A stretch of 64,000 nt of DNA from an uncultured Clostridia bacterium (GTDB lineage Bacteria; Bacillota; Clostridia; Oscillospirales; Ruminococcaceae). Below the pieces are notes generated by a model. It saw nothing but the letters and a program-made list of their open reading frames with translations, ran no database searches and was not told where the DNA came from. The stretch is taken from NCBI GenBank assembly GCA_947628615.1, contig CANRAO010000004.1, positions 1-64,000 on the forward strand, given 5' to 3'. Both the position numbers and the translations under genes were made by a program. Shown here piece after piece: positions 1-8,187 of the stretch; positions within the stretch are counted from its first letter, which is position 1; every line of letters begins with the position of its first letter.

Positions 1-887
1 TACTCAATATTAGTTACCGATGCAGGTATAACTATCTTCTTTAATGACGAACAGTTAGGAAATGATACAAGTCCTAATATTTTAATACCATCCTCAAAAG
101 TAACAGATGATAACTTTTTACAGTTTTCAAATGCACAGTTTGTATTACCTTTATACGTTTTATACTCTGATTTGGTATTTACCCACTTTGTAATACTGGA
201 TGGGATAAAAATACTTTGTAATGCACTGTTACAGAACACATAACTTCCAACAATAGTTAATCCATCAGTAAGCGTTACATTCTTTAATGATGAACAATCA
301 CTGAAGGAATAAGCATCCCATTTTGTAAGTGATTTAGGGATTGTTACATTATCAAGAGAAGTACATCCACTGAAAGCATAACCGCCAATATGTTTGATAC
401 CCTCAGTTAGGGTAAGATTTTTAAGTAATGGACATTTAGCAAAGGAGTAACACATAACGTGATACGCTGCTTCACCTGGATGACCGCTCTCTACAGCTTG
501 AAGCATAACAGTACTGCCTTTAAATTCGGCAATGGTTGAAGGCAAAGTAACCGTTTCAAGCTTTGGCATTTGATAAAATGCACAAAATCCTATTGATGTT
601 ACTCCCTCTTCAATTTTAACTTCTTTTATAGCATCTTTGTGTTCCTTATATGTGTATATATTCGGGAAATCACCAACTTGTGATTCAGGATTACCATCAG
701 TAACTTTAGGCGAATCCATATCACCCTGTCCCGAAAATGTCAGCACTCCGTCTGAATCAAGCGTCCAGCTTAAGTCTCCGCATGTACCTGAATCAACAGT
801 ATCTGCTGATACTGTCATTGCACCTGTCAGTGCAGTTAATGCCATTGCCGCCGATGCGGCAAATGATAAAAGTTTTTTAAGTTTCAT
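1..887 (-). CDS. BspA-like leucine-rich-repeat secreted protein, C-terminus cut by window edge
   Basis: The frame is open from the ATG at 887 to the window edge, so about 295 residues are visible and the C-terminus is missing. A GGAGG ribosome site lies at 896-900. The first 29 residues are a typical signal peptide (MKLKK, then an Ala/Leu-rich core ending near VSA-D). After a short acidic segment come repeats of the LRR_5/BspA type, with phrases such as IGGYAFSGCTSL, VTIPKSLTKW and IVIPASVTNIE. This family is usually surface-exposed and binds host or polymer ligands; the ligand here cannot be read. A second family member lies at 9340-10809. Confidence 0.85.
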   Translation of the reverse strand, partial: MKLKKLLSFAASAAMALTALTGAMTVSADTVDSGTCGDLSWTLDSDGVLTFSGQGDMDSPKVTDGNPESQVGDFPNIYTYKEHKDAIKEVKIEEGVTSIGFCAFYQMPKLETVTLPSTIAEFKGSTVMLQAVESGHPGEAAYHVMCYSFAKCPLLKNLTLTEGIKHIGGYAFSGCTSLDNVTIPKSLTKWDAYSFSDCSSLKNVTLTDGLTIVGSYVFCNSALQSIFIPSSITKWVNTKSEYKTYKGNTNCAFENCKKLSSVTFEDGIKILGLVSFPNCSSLKKIVIPASVTNIE

Positions 888-944
888 TTTCTTATCCTCC
901 TAAACTCCGGTGAATTTTTCTGTGTTCACATAAGTTCAGGATAT

Positions 945-1006
945 ATTATCAGCCTAGAATAATCAAGAATTCTGACGTAAACTGCATTTTTTTGTCGTAA
1001 GATGCA
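945..1006 (-). promoter_or_regulatory. Probable activator-dependent promoter with two-turn direct repeats
   Basis: Upstream of the BspA-like gene, a -10-like GATAAT (945-950) has no recognisable -35. Immediately upstream are two direct repeats, TGCAGTTTACGTC (974-986, minus strand) and TGCATCTTACGAC (994-1006), matching at 10 of 13 positions and 20 bp apart, about two helical turns. A poor -35 next to paired repeats is the usual layout for a response-regulator-activated promoter. The regulator is unknown. Confidence 0.35.
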
Positions 1007-1108
1007 AAGAGAAGTATATATTTCAAAAAATAAAAGCAGCACTGATTAAGTTGACAATTATATGTCAAATAAATATAATAATATCATAATATTTTTTAAG
1101 GGGCTTAT

Positions 1109-2032
1109 ATGACTTTACAGCAATTAAAATACATAATAACTATAGTAAAATGCGGTTCAATAACCGAGGCGGCAAGACGTCTTTTTATTTCTCAGCCCAG
1201 CCTTTCAAACTCGGTAAAGGATTTGGAAACTGAACTTGGTATTGAGATATTCAACCGTACTGCAAGGGGAATTTCTCTCTCTGCCGACGGCGAGGAGTTT
1301 CTTTCCTATGCAAGACAAGTTATTGAACAGACAGAGCTGCTTGAGCAAAGATACAAGAATAAAAAGCCTTCAAAACAGCTTTGTTCGGTATCTACTCAAC
1401 ACTACGCATTTGCAGTAAACGCATTTTCTAACCTTATAGACAGACTTAATTCGGACGAGTATGAATTCACTCTCCGTGAAACCCGTACATATGAAATTAT
1501 TGACGATGTTCACAATTATCGCAGTGAAATAGGCATTTTGTATATCAATGCTTTTAATGAAAAGGTTATGCGAAAAATGTTTTCCGAAAACAGGCTTGAT
1601 TTTCACCCTCTTTTTACGGCAAATCCGCACGTATTTGTAAGTTCCGAGCACCCGCTTGCAAAAAGCAAGTCGGTCTCGACTGACGATTTAAAGGAATTCC
1701 CTTTCCTTTCATTTGAGCAGGGTACTAATAATTCCTTTTACTATTCCGAGGAAATTCTGAGCACTGTACCCAGGAAAAAGATTATCCACGTCAGCGACCG
1801 TGCAACGCTGTTTAATCTGCTTATAGGTCTTAATGGTTACACTATATGCTCAGGAATTCTCAACAGTGATTTAAACGGCGACAATATAGTTTCCGTTCCG
1901 CTCAAAACTGACGAAAATATGACAATCGGTTATATAATAAATCCTAAAATGAACCTTAGCCGATTTGCAAAAGATTATATCGCAGAACTTAAAAGACTTA
2001 TTTCAGACTGCGGTTATAAAATAATTGAATAA
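1109..2032 (+). CDS. LysR-family transcriptional regulator
   Basis: This is a 307-residue LysR-type regulator of normal family length. Residues 1-60 form the N-terminal winged helix-turn-helix (GSITEAARRLFISQPSLSNSVKDLE) and residues 90-300 the substrate-binding domain. An AGGGG ribosome site precedes the ATG. It converges on metE, and the two share a bidirectional terminator. The metE promoter carries a sequence close to the MET-box bound by the LysR-type MtaR/MetR of streptococci, so a role as methionine-pathway activator is reasonable. That is inferred from neighbourhood and site; the effector is not readable. Confidence 0.85.
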   Translation: MTLQQLKYIITIVKCGSITEAARRLFISQPSLSNSVKDLETELGIEIFNRTARGISLSADGEEFLSYARQVIEQTELLEQRYKNKKPSKQLCSVSTQHYAFAVNAFSNLIDRLNSDEYEFTLRETRTYEIIDDVHNYRSEIGILYINAFNEKVMRKMFSENRLDFHPLFTANPHVFVSSEHPLAKSKSVSTDDLKEFPFLSFEQGTNNSFYYSEEILSTVPRKKIIHVSDRATLFNLLIGLNGYTICSGILNSDLNGDNIVSVPLKTDENMTIGYIINPKMNLSRFAKDYIAELKRLISDCGYKIIE

Positions 2033-2038
2033 AACAAA

Positions 2039-2075
2039 AACTGCTGTACTGATTAATTGGTACAGCAGTTTTTTA
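2039..2075. terminator. Bidirectional intrinsic terminator between the LysR gene and metE
   Basis: A perfect 11-bp stem (2039-2049 with 2060-2070) is flanked by A-rich sequence on the left and T-rich on the right, so it can end transcription from both converging genes. Confidence 0.9.
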
Positions 2076-2092
2076 CTTGTTAATTCTTTTAA

Positions 2093-4357
2093 TTAGGCAT
2101 TCTTTCTTGATAACTTTGCAGCCCTTACTAAGTTTTCAAGACTAGGAACAGTTTCCTCGTTACCTCTTGTTTTCAGACCGCAGTCAGGGTTGATCCAGAG
2201 CTTTTCTATAGGTATCTTTTTAAGCATCTTTTCAACCGCAGAAACGATCTCTTCAACCGAAGGGATTCTTGGTGAGTGAATATCGTAAACTCCGGGGCCT
2301 ACCTGTGTTCTGAAGTTGTTTTCCTTCAGCGAATCAAGGATAGTAAGATCAGAACGTGACGCCTCAAAGGTTATAACGTCTGCGTCCATATTGTCAATAT
2401 CCTTAATTATGTCGGTAAACTCGCTGTAGCACATATGAGTGTGTATCTGAGTTTCTGCTTTAACACCGCTGTGAACAAGTCTGAATGCAGGAATTGCCCA
2501 GTCTAGGTAATCTGATTTCCAATCAGATTTTCTGAGCGGAAGCTTTTCTCTGAGAGCAGCTTCGTCAACCTGAATGATTCTTATTCCGTTGGCCTCAAGG
2601 TCAAGAACCTCTTCACGAATTGCAAGTGCAATCTGATAAGCACACTCCTTCAGCGAAATATCCTCTCTAGGGAACGACCAGTTGAGAATGGTTACAGGTC
2701 CTGTAAGCATACCCTTCATAGTCTTTTCTGTGAGGCTTTGAGCATATGCAGACCACTTTACTGTCATCGGCTTTGCTCTTGAAACGTCTCCCCAAACTAT
2801 AGGCGGCTTTACACAACGTGTTCCGTATGACTGAACCCAAGCCTTTGAAGTGAATATAAATCCGTCTAAGCACTCTCCGAAATACTCTACCATATCGTTT
2901 CGCTCAAACTCCCCGTGAACAAGCACATCAAGTCCGATTTTCTCTTGCAATTCAACGCATTCCTTGATTTTCTGCTTATTGAAAGCCTCGTATTCCTCTT
3001 CTGAAATTTCTCCCCTGCGGAATTTAGCACGGTTTTGTCTGACTTCAGCCGTTTGTGGGAACGAGCCTATTGTAGTCGTTGGGAAAAGCGGAAGATTGAA
3101 TACTGACTTCTGAATCTTCTCACGCTCTGCAAATTCAGGCAGCCTTACAAAATCCTTTTCGCTTAATTCAGCGGTCTTTTTCTGAACCTCTTTGTTTTCG
3201 CAATCTCTGTTTTCGCTGAATAACTCTGCGTTTGCTTTATACTCAGCAGTTTCAAAAGGATCATCGCTGCTAAAAATCTTTTTGAGTTCACTCAACTCAC
3301 CCAACTTCTCCTCAGCAAATGCAAGGTGCTTTGTATACGACTCACTAAGTTTAGTTTCGCTTTTTAATGTATACGGGCTGTGCAGAAGCGAACATGATGT
3401 ACCGAGAACTATTTCCCCAAAATGACCTTTCAGCTTGTTGATAACGCCTATAGTTTTTTCGTAGTGGTTTTTCCAGATGTTCTTTCCGTTTACAACTCCT
3501 GCAAACAGAACCTTATTGCCGTCAATTTTATCAGCAATTTCAAGGGACATTTTTCCCTCAACAAAATCAAGACCAACACCGTCAAAATCAAGAGAGCTGA
3601 TTTCGTTACAGCAATCACGAACATCGCCGAAATATGTCTGAAGCAAAACTTTAACGCTGCCCTTTTGCGATAGAATTTTCTTATAAAGCGATACAAAAAG
3701 CGCCTTGTCAGAATCGTTTAAATCTCTTACCAATGAAGGCTCGTCAAACTGAACCCACTCTGCACCCAGACTGTTGAACTTTTCGAGAATTTCACAATAA
3801 GCCTGAGCAACGCTGTCTGCAATATCCTCTGCTGTTTTGCTTCCCGTAAAACGAGCCAGCTTTAAGAATGTAAAAGCGCCGATTATTTCAGGCTTTGTTT
3901 TTATTCCGTTATTATCAGCTTCACAATACTCGTCAAACGGCTTTGTTCCGCTTAATGAGATTTCAGCGCCGTCCTCAATTTCGGGCACCATATAGTGATA
4001 ATTTGTATTAAACCACTTTTTCATTGCAAGTGCCTTAACATCTCCCTTTTCACCCTGATAGCCCTTTGCCATTGAAAAATATGTATCAAGCTCTGACAGC
4101 CCAAGCTCTTTGTAACGCTTAGGAATTGCATTCAAAAGCACCGCTGTGTCAAGAACATTATCATAAAAAGAGAAGTCGTTTGAAGAAATATAGTCTATTC
4201 CGTTTGACTTCTGAACCTCCCAATGTGATAATCTCAATGCCTTTGAAGTTTCCAAAAGCTCGTTTTCTGTAATTTCATCTCTGAAATATTTTTCCGAAGC
4301 AAATTTTAGTTCTCTGTCTTTACCTATTCTAGGATAGCCTATAACTGATGTTTTCAT
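2093..4357 (-). CDS. metE: Cobalamin-independent methionine synthase
   Basis: MetE transfers the methyl group of 5-methyltetrahydrofolate (polyglutamate) to homocysteine. The 754-residue protein is full length: an N-terminal barrel (start MKTSVIGYPRIG) and a catalytic C-terminal barrel. The zinc ligands fall at His641, Cys643, Glu665 and Cys726, the same numbers as in the E. coli enzyme (motifs IHTHMCYSEF and WINPDCGLKTR). The start is supported by an AAGG-type site. The gene is monocistronic between terminators, and its promoter carries MET-box-like sites. Confidence 0.97.
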   Translation of the reverse strand: MKTSVIGYPRIGKDRELKFASEKYFRDEITENELLETSKALRLSHWEVQKSNGIDYISSNDFSFYDNVLDTAVLLNAIPKRYKELGLSELDTYFSMAKGYQGEKGDVKALAMKKWFNTNYHYMVPEIEDGAEISLSGTKPFDEYCEADNNGIKTKPEIIGAFTFLKLARFTGSKTAEDIADSVAQAYCEILEKFNSLGAEWVQFDEPSLVRDLNDSDKALFVSLYKKILSQKGSVKVLLQTYFGDVRDCCNEISSLDFDGVGLDFVEGKMSLEIADKIDGNKVLFAGVVNGKNIWKNHYEKTIGVINKLKGHFGEIVLGTSCSLLHSPYTLKSETKLSESYTKHLAFAEEKLGELSELKKIFSSDDPFETAEYKANAELFSENRDCENKEVQKKTAELSEKDFVRLPEFAEREKIQKSVFNLPLFPTTTIGSFPQTAEVRQNRAKFRRGEISEEEYEAFNKQKIKECVELQEKIGLDVLVHGEFERNDMVEYFGECLDGFIFTSKAWVQSYGTRCVKPPIVWGDVSRAKPMTVKWSAYAQSLTEKTMKGMLTGPVTILNWSFPREDISLKECAYQIALAIREEVLDLEANGIRIIQVDEAALREKLPLRKSDWKSDYLDWAIPAFRLVHSGVKAETQIHTHMCYSEFTDIIKDIDNMDADVITFEASRSDLTILDSLKENNFRTQVGPGVYDIHSPRIPSVEEIVSAVEKMLKKIPIEKLWINPDCGLKTRGNEETVPSLENLVRAAKLSRKNA

Positions 4358-4388
4358 ATAATTACACCTTTCCTTACTTATTTTTTCT

Positions 4389-4457
4389 ATTATATCATTT
4401 ATTTTATGTCATAGTGTAACACTTATTTTTTATGACTATATATAGTTTTAAACTATG
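4389..4457 (-). promoter_or_regulatory. metE promoter with two MET-box-like LysR operator sites
   Basis: A consensus -10 (TATAAT, minus strand) sits at 4389-4394, with no good -35. A palindrome at 4441-4457 reads TATAGTTTTAAACTATG, matching 16 of 17 positions of the streptococcal MET-box TATAGTTTNAAACTATA (consensus recalled from the literature). A weaker version lies at 4410-4426, its centre 31 bp (three helical turns) away. With transcription starting near 4382, the sites centre near -67 and -36, the classic recognition and activation positions of LysR regulators. Confidence 0.65.
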
Positions 4458-4474
4458 ACATCTTATACCACAAT

Positions 4475-4502
4475 AAAAGCCCGAAGCAATGCTCCGAGCT
4501 TA
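4475..4502 (-). terminator. Intrinsic terminator of the rpsF-ssb-rpsR operon
   Basis: Just past the rpsR stop, the minus strand reads AAGCTCGGAGC, a short loop, then GCTTCGGGCTTTTAT: a hairpin followed by a short U-tract. Confidence 0.8.
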
Positions 4503-4527
4503 AACTTAAGGTCAATAATATGATTAC

Positions 4528-4764
4528 TTATTCAGCTGTGTAAGGGAGCAAAGCAACGTGGCGTGCTCTCTTAATAGCAGAAGTAAGCTCTCTTTGGTGG
4601 TATGCGCAAGTTCCTGTAACACGGCGAGGAAGGATCTTTGCTCTCTCGGTCATGCACTTTCTTAACTTGGCAACATCTTTATAATCAATTTTTTCTGCTC
4701 TGTCAACACAGAACATACAAACCTTTTTACGGCTTCTCTTAACCGGTTTACCGGTTCTCTCCAT
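4528..4764 (-). CDS. rpsR: 30S ribosomal protein S18
   Basis: This 78-residue protein contains the S18 core ([20 protein letters not shown]). It is cysteine-rich: CMFC at residues 16-19 plus two later Cys and a His in CAYHQR, which suggests the zinc-binding (C+) form. S18 binds 16S rRNA as a pair with S6. It is the last gene of the rpsF-ssb-rpsR operon, 54 bp after ssb, with a GGAGG site before the ATG. Confidence 0.97.
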   Translation of the reverse strand: MERTGKPVKRSRKKVCMFCVDRAEKIDYKDVAKLRKCMTERAKILPRRVTGTCAYHQRELTSAIKRARHVALLPYTAE

Positions 4765-4818
4765 GGTAATTTCCTCCTTTAACCTGATTTAATTCATTTT
4801 AATAATTAATTGCTATGA

Positions 4819-5292
4819 TTAGAACGGAACTCCATCGTCTGAAATAACAACTTCAAAATCGTCAATATCGCCGATAGCAATAGACTCATTCATTGAAGCG
4901 TTATTATCAACAGGGTTCTGAGTCTGTTCCGGTGTGCTGAAAGTAGAGCTTGTAGTATTACCGCTCTGCTGTTTAGGCTCGCCGGTAAATGATACGTTAT
5001 CTACAACTACCTCAGTAACATAATGCTTTACACCATTTTTGTCATCATATGTTCTTGTCTGAAGATTTCCCTCAATGGCAATCATTCTGCCCTTTGCAAA
5101 ATAATTGTTAATGAACTCAGCTCTTTGACGCCACGCAACACAACTGATAAAATCCGTCTGTCTTTCCTCGCCCTGTCTTACATAACCTCTGTCAACAGCA
5201 ATGTTAAATGACAAAACGCTGACACCGCTTTGCGTCTGTTTAAGCTCTAAATCCTGGGTTATTCTTCCCATCAAAATAACTCTGTTCAACAT
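4819..5292 (-). CDS. ssb: Single-stranded DNA-binding protein
   Basis: SSB of 157 residues. The OB-fold occupies residues 1-110 (start MLNRVILMGRITQDLELKQT). A Gln/Asn/Ser/Thr-rich linker follows, and the acidic tail ends DDGVPF, close to the DD(I/V)PF tip that recruits replication and repair proteins. It lies between rpsF and rpsR, the usual arrangement in Firmicutes. Confidence 0.96.
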   Translation of the reverse strand: MLNRVILMGRITQDLELKQTQSGVSVLSFNIAVDRGYVRQGEERQTDFISCVAWRQRAEFINNYFAKGRMIAIEGNLQTRTYDDKNGVKHYVTEVVVDNVSFTGEPKQQSGNTTSSTFSTPEQTQNPVDNNASMNESIAIGDIDDFEVVISDDGVPF

Positions 5293-5315
5293 AACGTATC
5301 TTCCTTTCTCTGATA

Positions 5316-5606
5316 TTAGCTGACTGTAACTAAAAATCTCAGAACGCCGTCAGTAATTTTAAGTACACGCTCTAATTCTGCCGGAAAACTCGGCTTTGAA
5401 ACAAAGTTCCAAAGAACATAATAGCCTTCGTTTTCAAAATTGATAGGATAAGCAAGCTTTCTCTTTCCCCATTCGTCAATTGAAACCTCTTCGGCATTTG
5501 CTGAAATCAGGTCACCGAACTTTAGCGTAAGATTCTGAATCTCCTCTTCGCTGAGCTTAGTGCTGAATACTACCATAGCCTCGTACTTTTCTGTAACCTT
5601 AGCCAT
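5316..5606 (-). CDS. rpsF: 30S ribosomal protein S6
   Basis: A 96-residue S6 protein (YEAMVVFSTKLSEEE at the start, EGYYVLWNFVSKP in the middle). It binds the central domain of 16S rRNA together with S18. It is the first gene of the operon, with a strong AAAGGAGG site, and lies behind a short hairpin leader and a perfect sigma-A promoter. Confidence 0.96.
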   Translation of the reverse strand: MAKVTEKYEAMVVFSTKLSEEEIQNLTLKFGDLISANAEEVSIDEWGKRKLAYPINFENEGYYVLWNFVSKPSFPAELERVLKITDGVLRFLVTVS

Positions 5607-5632
5607 AACTATTGCACCTCCTTTTAGATTTC

Positions 5633-5654
5633 GCCTGCGTTTATAACCGCAAGC
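5633..5654 (-). promoter_or_regulatory. Hairpin in the rpsF leader, possible S6:S18 autoregulatory RNA
   Basis: A 7-bp stem (5633-5639 with 5648-5654, one G-U pair) and an 8-nt loop sit between the promoter and the rpsF ribosome site. Many bacteria have an S6:S18-binding leader here, with a CCG in the protein site. I see the hairpin but cannot match the full known motif. Confidence 0.35.
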
Positions 5655-5669
5655 AAGGATAACTTAAAA

Positions 5670-5698
5670 ATTATAACACAAAAATATTTTATTGTCAA
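5670..5698 (-). promoter_or_regulatory. Perfect sigma-A promoter of rpsF-ssb-rpsR
   Basis: TTGACA (5693-5698) and TATAAT (5670-5675) are both exact consensus with a 17-bp spacer. The -35 box contains the stop codon of the upstream uridylyltransferase gene (5695-5697). Confidence 0.9.
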
Positions 5699-6588
5699 CT
5701 ATTGATTTTTTGTGCTAATTTTGTAATTAATTTTTCCAGATCGTCCTTGACCTCTGGGTGCTTAAGCCCTACCTCAAGAGCAGCCTCTAAAATCCCGATT
5801 TTACTGCCCATATCATACCTGCTTCCCAGAAAATCAATGCCTATCATTCCCTTTTCACGAGCTAAAACAGCCATAGCGTCTGTAAGCTGATATTCTCCTC
5901 CCTGACCTTTAGGTATGGATTCAAGAATATCAAAAATCTCAAACGGCAGAACACATCTGCCCAAAATGGAGAAATTAGAGAACTTGTCCTCAAGACTGGG
6001 TTTTTCCTTCATATCTGTTATCGAGTAAACATTATCTTTTATATTTTTGCACTTCATTGAAGAATACTTAACTATAAACTCGTCTGAGACCTCTTTAATA
6101 GCAACCGTACCTAGACCGTACTTTTCATATGCGTTGCAAACCTGTTTACAGCACGGAATATCTCCGATTATAACATCATCGCCGTACAAAACGGCAAATG
6201 ATTCACCGTTTACAAAATCCTTTGCCAAATAGACCGCATGTCCCAAGCCCATAGCCTTTTCCTGTATGACATACGTAAAATTCGCCATTCGTGATATTTT
6301 CTGAACTTCCTCAAGCTTTTGTTCATACTTTTTCCCGCCGTTTTTCAGATGCCTTTCCAGTCTTTCATTAGTTGAAAAGTGTTTTTTTACAATGTCCTTG
6401 TCAGGACTTAAAATAATACATATATCTGTTATACCGCTTTTTACAGCCTCTTCAACATTATACTGAATGGCAGGCTTGTCTACGATCGGCAAAAGCTCTT
6501 TTGGCATAGCCTTTGTCGCAGGCAAATCACGGGTCCCCCACCCGCCTGCAGGAATTACAGCCTTTTTTACTTTCATACTTATGACCAT
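5695..6588 (-). CDS. galU: UTP--glucose-1-phosphate uridylyltransferase (GalU type)
   Basis: The 297-residue enzyme makes UDP-glucose from UTP and glucose-1-phosphate for envelope glycans. The nucleotide-binding signature is present as GGWGTRDLPATKAMPKELLP near residues 16-35 (Leu-to-Trp and Phe-to-Asp compared with the usual GLGTRFLPATK), followed by DKPAIQYNVEEA and the GDD motif. Two starts are possible: ATG at 6588, only 3 nt after a GGAG, or ATG at 6576. A small hairpin (6589-6605) sits between a strong AGGAGG at 6606-6611 and the first ATG, so initiation may be structured. No partner gene is adjacent. Confidence 0.92.
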   Translation of the reverse strand: MVISMKVKKAVIPAGGWGTRDLPATKAMPKELLPIVDKPAIQYNVEEAVKSGITDICIILSPDKDIVKKHFSTNERLERHLKNGGKKYEQKLEEVQKISRMANFTYVIQEKAMGLGHAVYLAKDFVNGESFAVLYGDDVIIGDIPCCKQVCNAYEKYGLGTVAIKEVSDEFIVKYSSMKCKNIKDNVYSITDMKEKPSLEDKFSNFSILGRCVLPFEIFDILESIPKGQGGEYQLTDAMAVLAREKGMIGIDFLGSRYDMGSKIGILEAALEVGLKHPEVKDDLEKLITKLAQKINS

Positions 6589-6715
6589 ATGCTCCTATCG
6601 AGCATCCTCCTATTAGAAATTTCAAAAAATCACCTTATGCTTTTTAGCAAAACTACAAATAACTTCTGTTATATCTACACGAAGTTAGAAGAATTAGTTT
6701 AGAAATAAAAAGTCT

Positions 6716-7021
6716 TGATTATTCTTTCCTTTTAAATCCAACACTAGTCTGCCGTTTTACAAAGCTAAAACATTGTACAAACTTTTCAAAGGCAGAAAAC
6801 GTCCGGCGGCTCGCCAACCTTACTTTTTGCCCTTTTAATCTATATACTAGCCTGCCGTTGTACAAAGAAAAACATTGTACAAACTTCTCAAAGGCAGAAA
6901 GCGTCCGGCGGCTCGCCGGCCTTACTTCTTTCCTTTTACATCTAAATACTAGCCTGCCGTTGTACAAAGCAAAACATCATACAAACTTTTCAAAGGCAGA
7001 GAGCATCCGGCGTCACGCCGG
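6716..7021 (-). repeat. Three tandem 102-bp copies of a two-hairpin intergenic repeat
   Basis: Units at 6716-6817, 6818-6919 and 6920-7021. Read on the minus strand each opens with a GC hairpin (CCGGCGAGCCGCCGG or a variant), then CTGCC...GGCAG arms enclosing two TTGTACAA-like palindromes, then an AT-rich tail. The array begins right at the stop codon of the zinc-ribbon gene. Because 102 is divisible by 3, it leaves an open frame of 82 codons, which I do not take as a gene. Related copies occur near 11.4, 14.6, 18.3-18.5 and 19.8-20.2 kb. Confidence 0.9.
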
Positions 7022-8020
7022 TTAGCCTATAAGCATTGCTATTACCCTAATAATTAAATAATATGCCGCTATTGCCGCTATTGCAATTCCAAAGGATGTT
7101 CCTCCCCTTTTAACAATGGTGTCATGCCTCTGTATATCTGACTGAGCAATTTTATCTATATTTATAATATCATGCTTTGCTTTTTGAAAATACCAGAAGT
7201 TAGAAAATATTCCGCTGATTATATAAAGAATCAATGACAGCAGCCCAAGTCCTAAAAAGATTCCCGACCACAGCGGCGATGCAGATATTTTCTCAGCAAT
7301 ATCAGCCGTTGTCATTTCAGAAGTCATACCGAAATTCAAAAGCATACTCTGCATAAAAACAGTCATAACAATCCTGAATGTCATATAGAAAAAACCGTGT
7401 CCCAGCATCTTTCTGTAAAAATAGTAGTACTCTGGAAAAAGAAAAGCACAAAAGTTAAACGATCTTTTTATTTTCAGCTTGGTAAATCTCATAAACTGCG
7501 CTAGAAAATAAAACTTGTTACTTCCTACATAATCAGCTATATCTTTTGCCTTTACACCGTCAATATCAGTATCTTCTTCTATTGTTACAAAATTGCCCGA
7601 AAAAGGATCGAACGGCTGTCCTCCATGAAACGGTCCTTCCTGACCGCCAAATCCTTGCCCCATCGGTCCGAACTCAGAATACGGATTATGCCTGTCTCCG
7701 TCATTAAAATGCTGATAATCAGATCCATTAATTAACGGAAGTCCACAATGTGAACAGAAATTCTGATCACCGGCGTTTGAATACCCGCATCTCGGACAGA
7801 TTTTGTTTTCAGGCTCTGACTCTTTTTCATTTTCCTCATCGCTTTTTTCCTGATTCCAAGACATACCATTCTCATGAAGCTCTGTGTTTATACACTTTCC
7901 CTCTTGATTATAGCAATCTCTGTGATAAGGCGTTCCGCAATCGGGACATACCACTATATCATCATTCTCTTCAAATTCCTTACCGCAGACAATACATTTT
8001 GAACCGTTGTAATTTGCCAT
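7022..8020 (-). CDS. Zinc-ribbon and membrane protein, DUF2628-like
   Basis: The 332-residue protein starts with a RING/PHD-like cysteine cluster at residues 9-43 (CIVCGKEF, CPDCGTPYHRDC). A charged linker and a second zinc ribbon follow at about 75-95 (CPRCGYSNAGDQNFCSHCG), then a Gly/Pro/Gln-rich segment. The C-terminal half has three hydrophobic segments and resembles DUF2628 (FLFPEYYYFYRKMLGHGFFY, FWYFQKAKHDI). The function is unknown; such proteins look like membrane proteins with a cytoplasmic zinc-finger head. It is divergent from prfB, and its stop codon touches the repeat array. Confidence 0.75.
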   Translation of the reverse strand: MANYNGSKCIVCGKEFEENDDIVVCPDCGTPYHRDCYNQEGKCINTELHENGMSWNQEKSDEENEKESEPENKICPRCGYSNAGDQNFCSHCGLPLINGSDYQHFNDGDRHNPYSEFGPMGQGFGGQEGPFHGGQPFDPFSGNFVTIEEDTDIDGVKAKDIADYVGSNKFYFLAQFMRFTKLKIKRSFNFCAFLFPEYYYFYRKMLGHGFFYMTFRIVMTVFMQSMLLNFGMTSEMTTADIAEKISASPLWSGIFLGLGLLSLILYIISGIFSNFWYFQKAKHDIINIDKIAQSDIQRHDTIVKRGGTSFGIAIAAIAAYYLIIRVIAMLIG

Positions 8021-8128
8021 ACTTTATACTTGCCCTGTAAGAGCTTTCCTCCTTAAATTAGAATAATTACCTAATTAAAAGTATTATAACACATAAATTC
8101 TGAAAAATAAAGTTATTTATTAAAATTC

Positions 8129-8157
8129 TTTACTTTTTATCCAAAATTAAGTATAAT
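8129..8157 (+). promoter_or_regulatory. Probable prfB promoter
   Basis: TATAAT at 8152-8157 and a weaker -35 TTTACT at 8129-8134, 17 bp apart, about 30 bp ahead of the prfB start. Confidence 0.6.
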
Positions 8158-8187
8158 AGTTTTAATTAATTTTTATTGGAGATAAGT

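Noticed and set aside
4358..4527. SAM riboswitch or Met T-box upstream of metE
   Set aside because: The gap is short and lacks the conserved cores; it holds a promoter and MET-box-like palindromes.
6719..6967. Open frame of 82 codons on the minus strand
   Set aside because: It lies wholly inside the 102-bp tandem repeats; the frame stays open because 102 is a multiple of three. There is no ribosome site.
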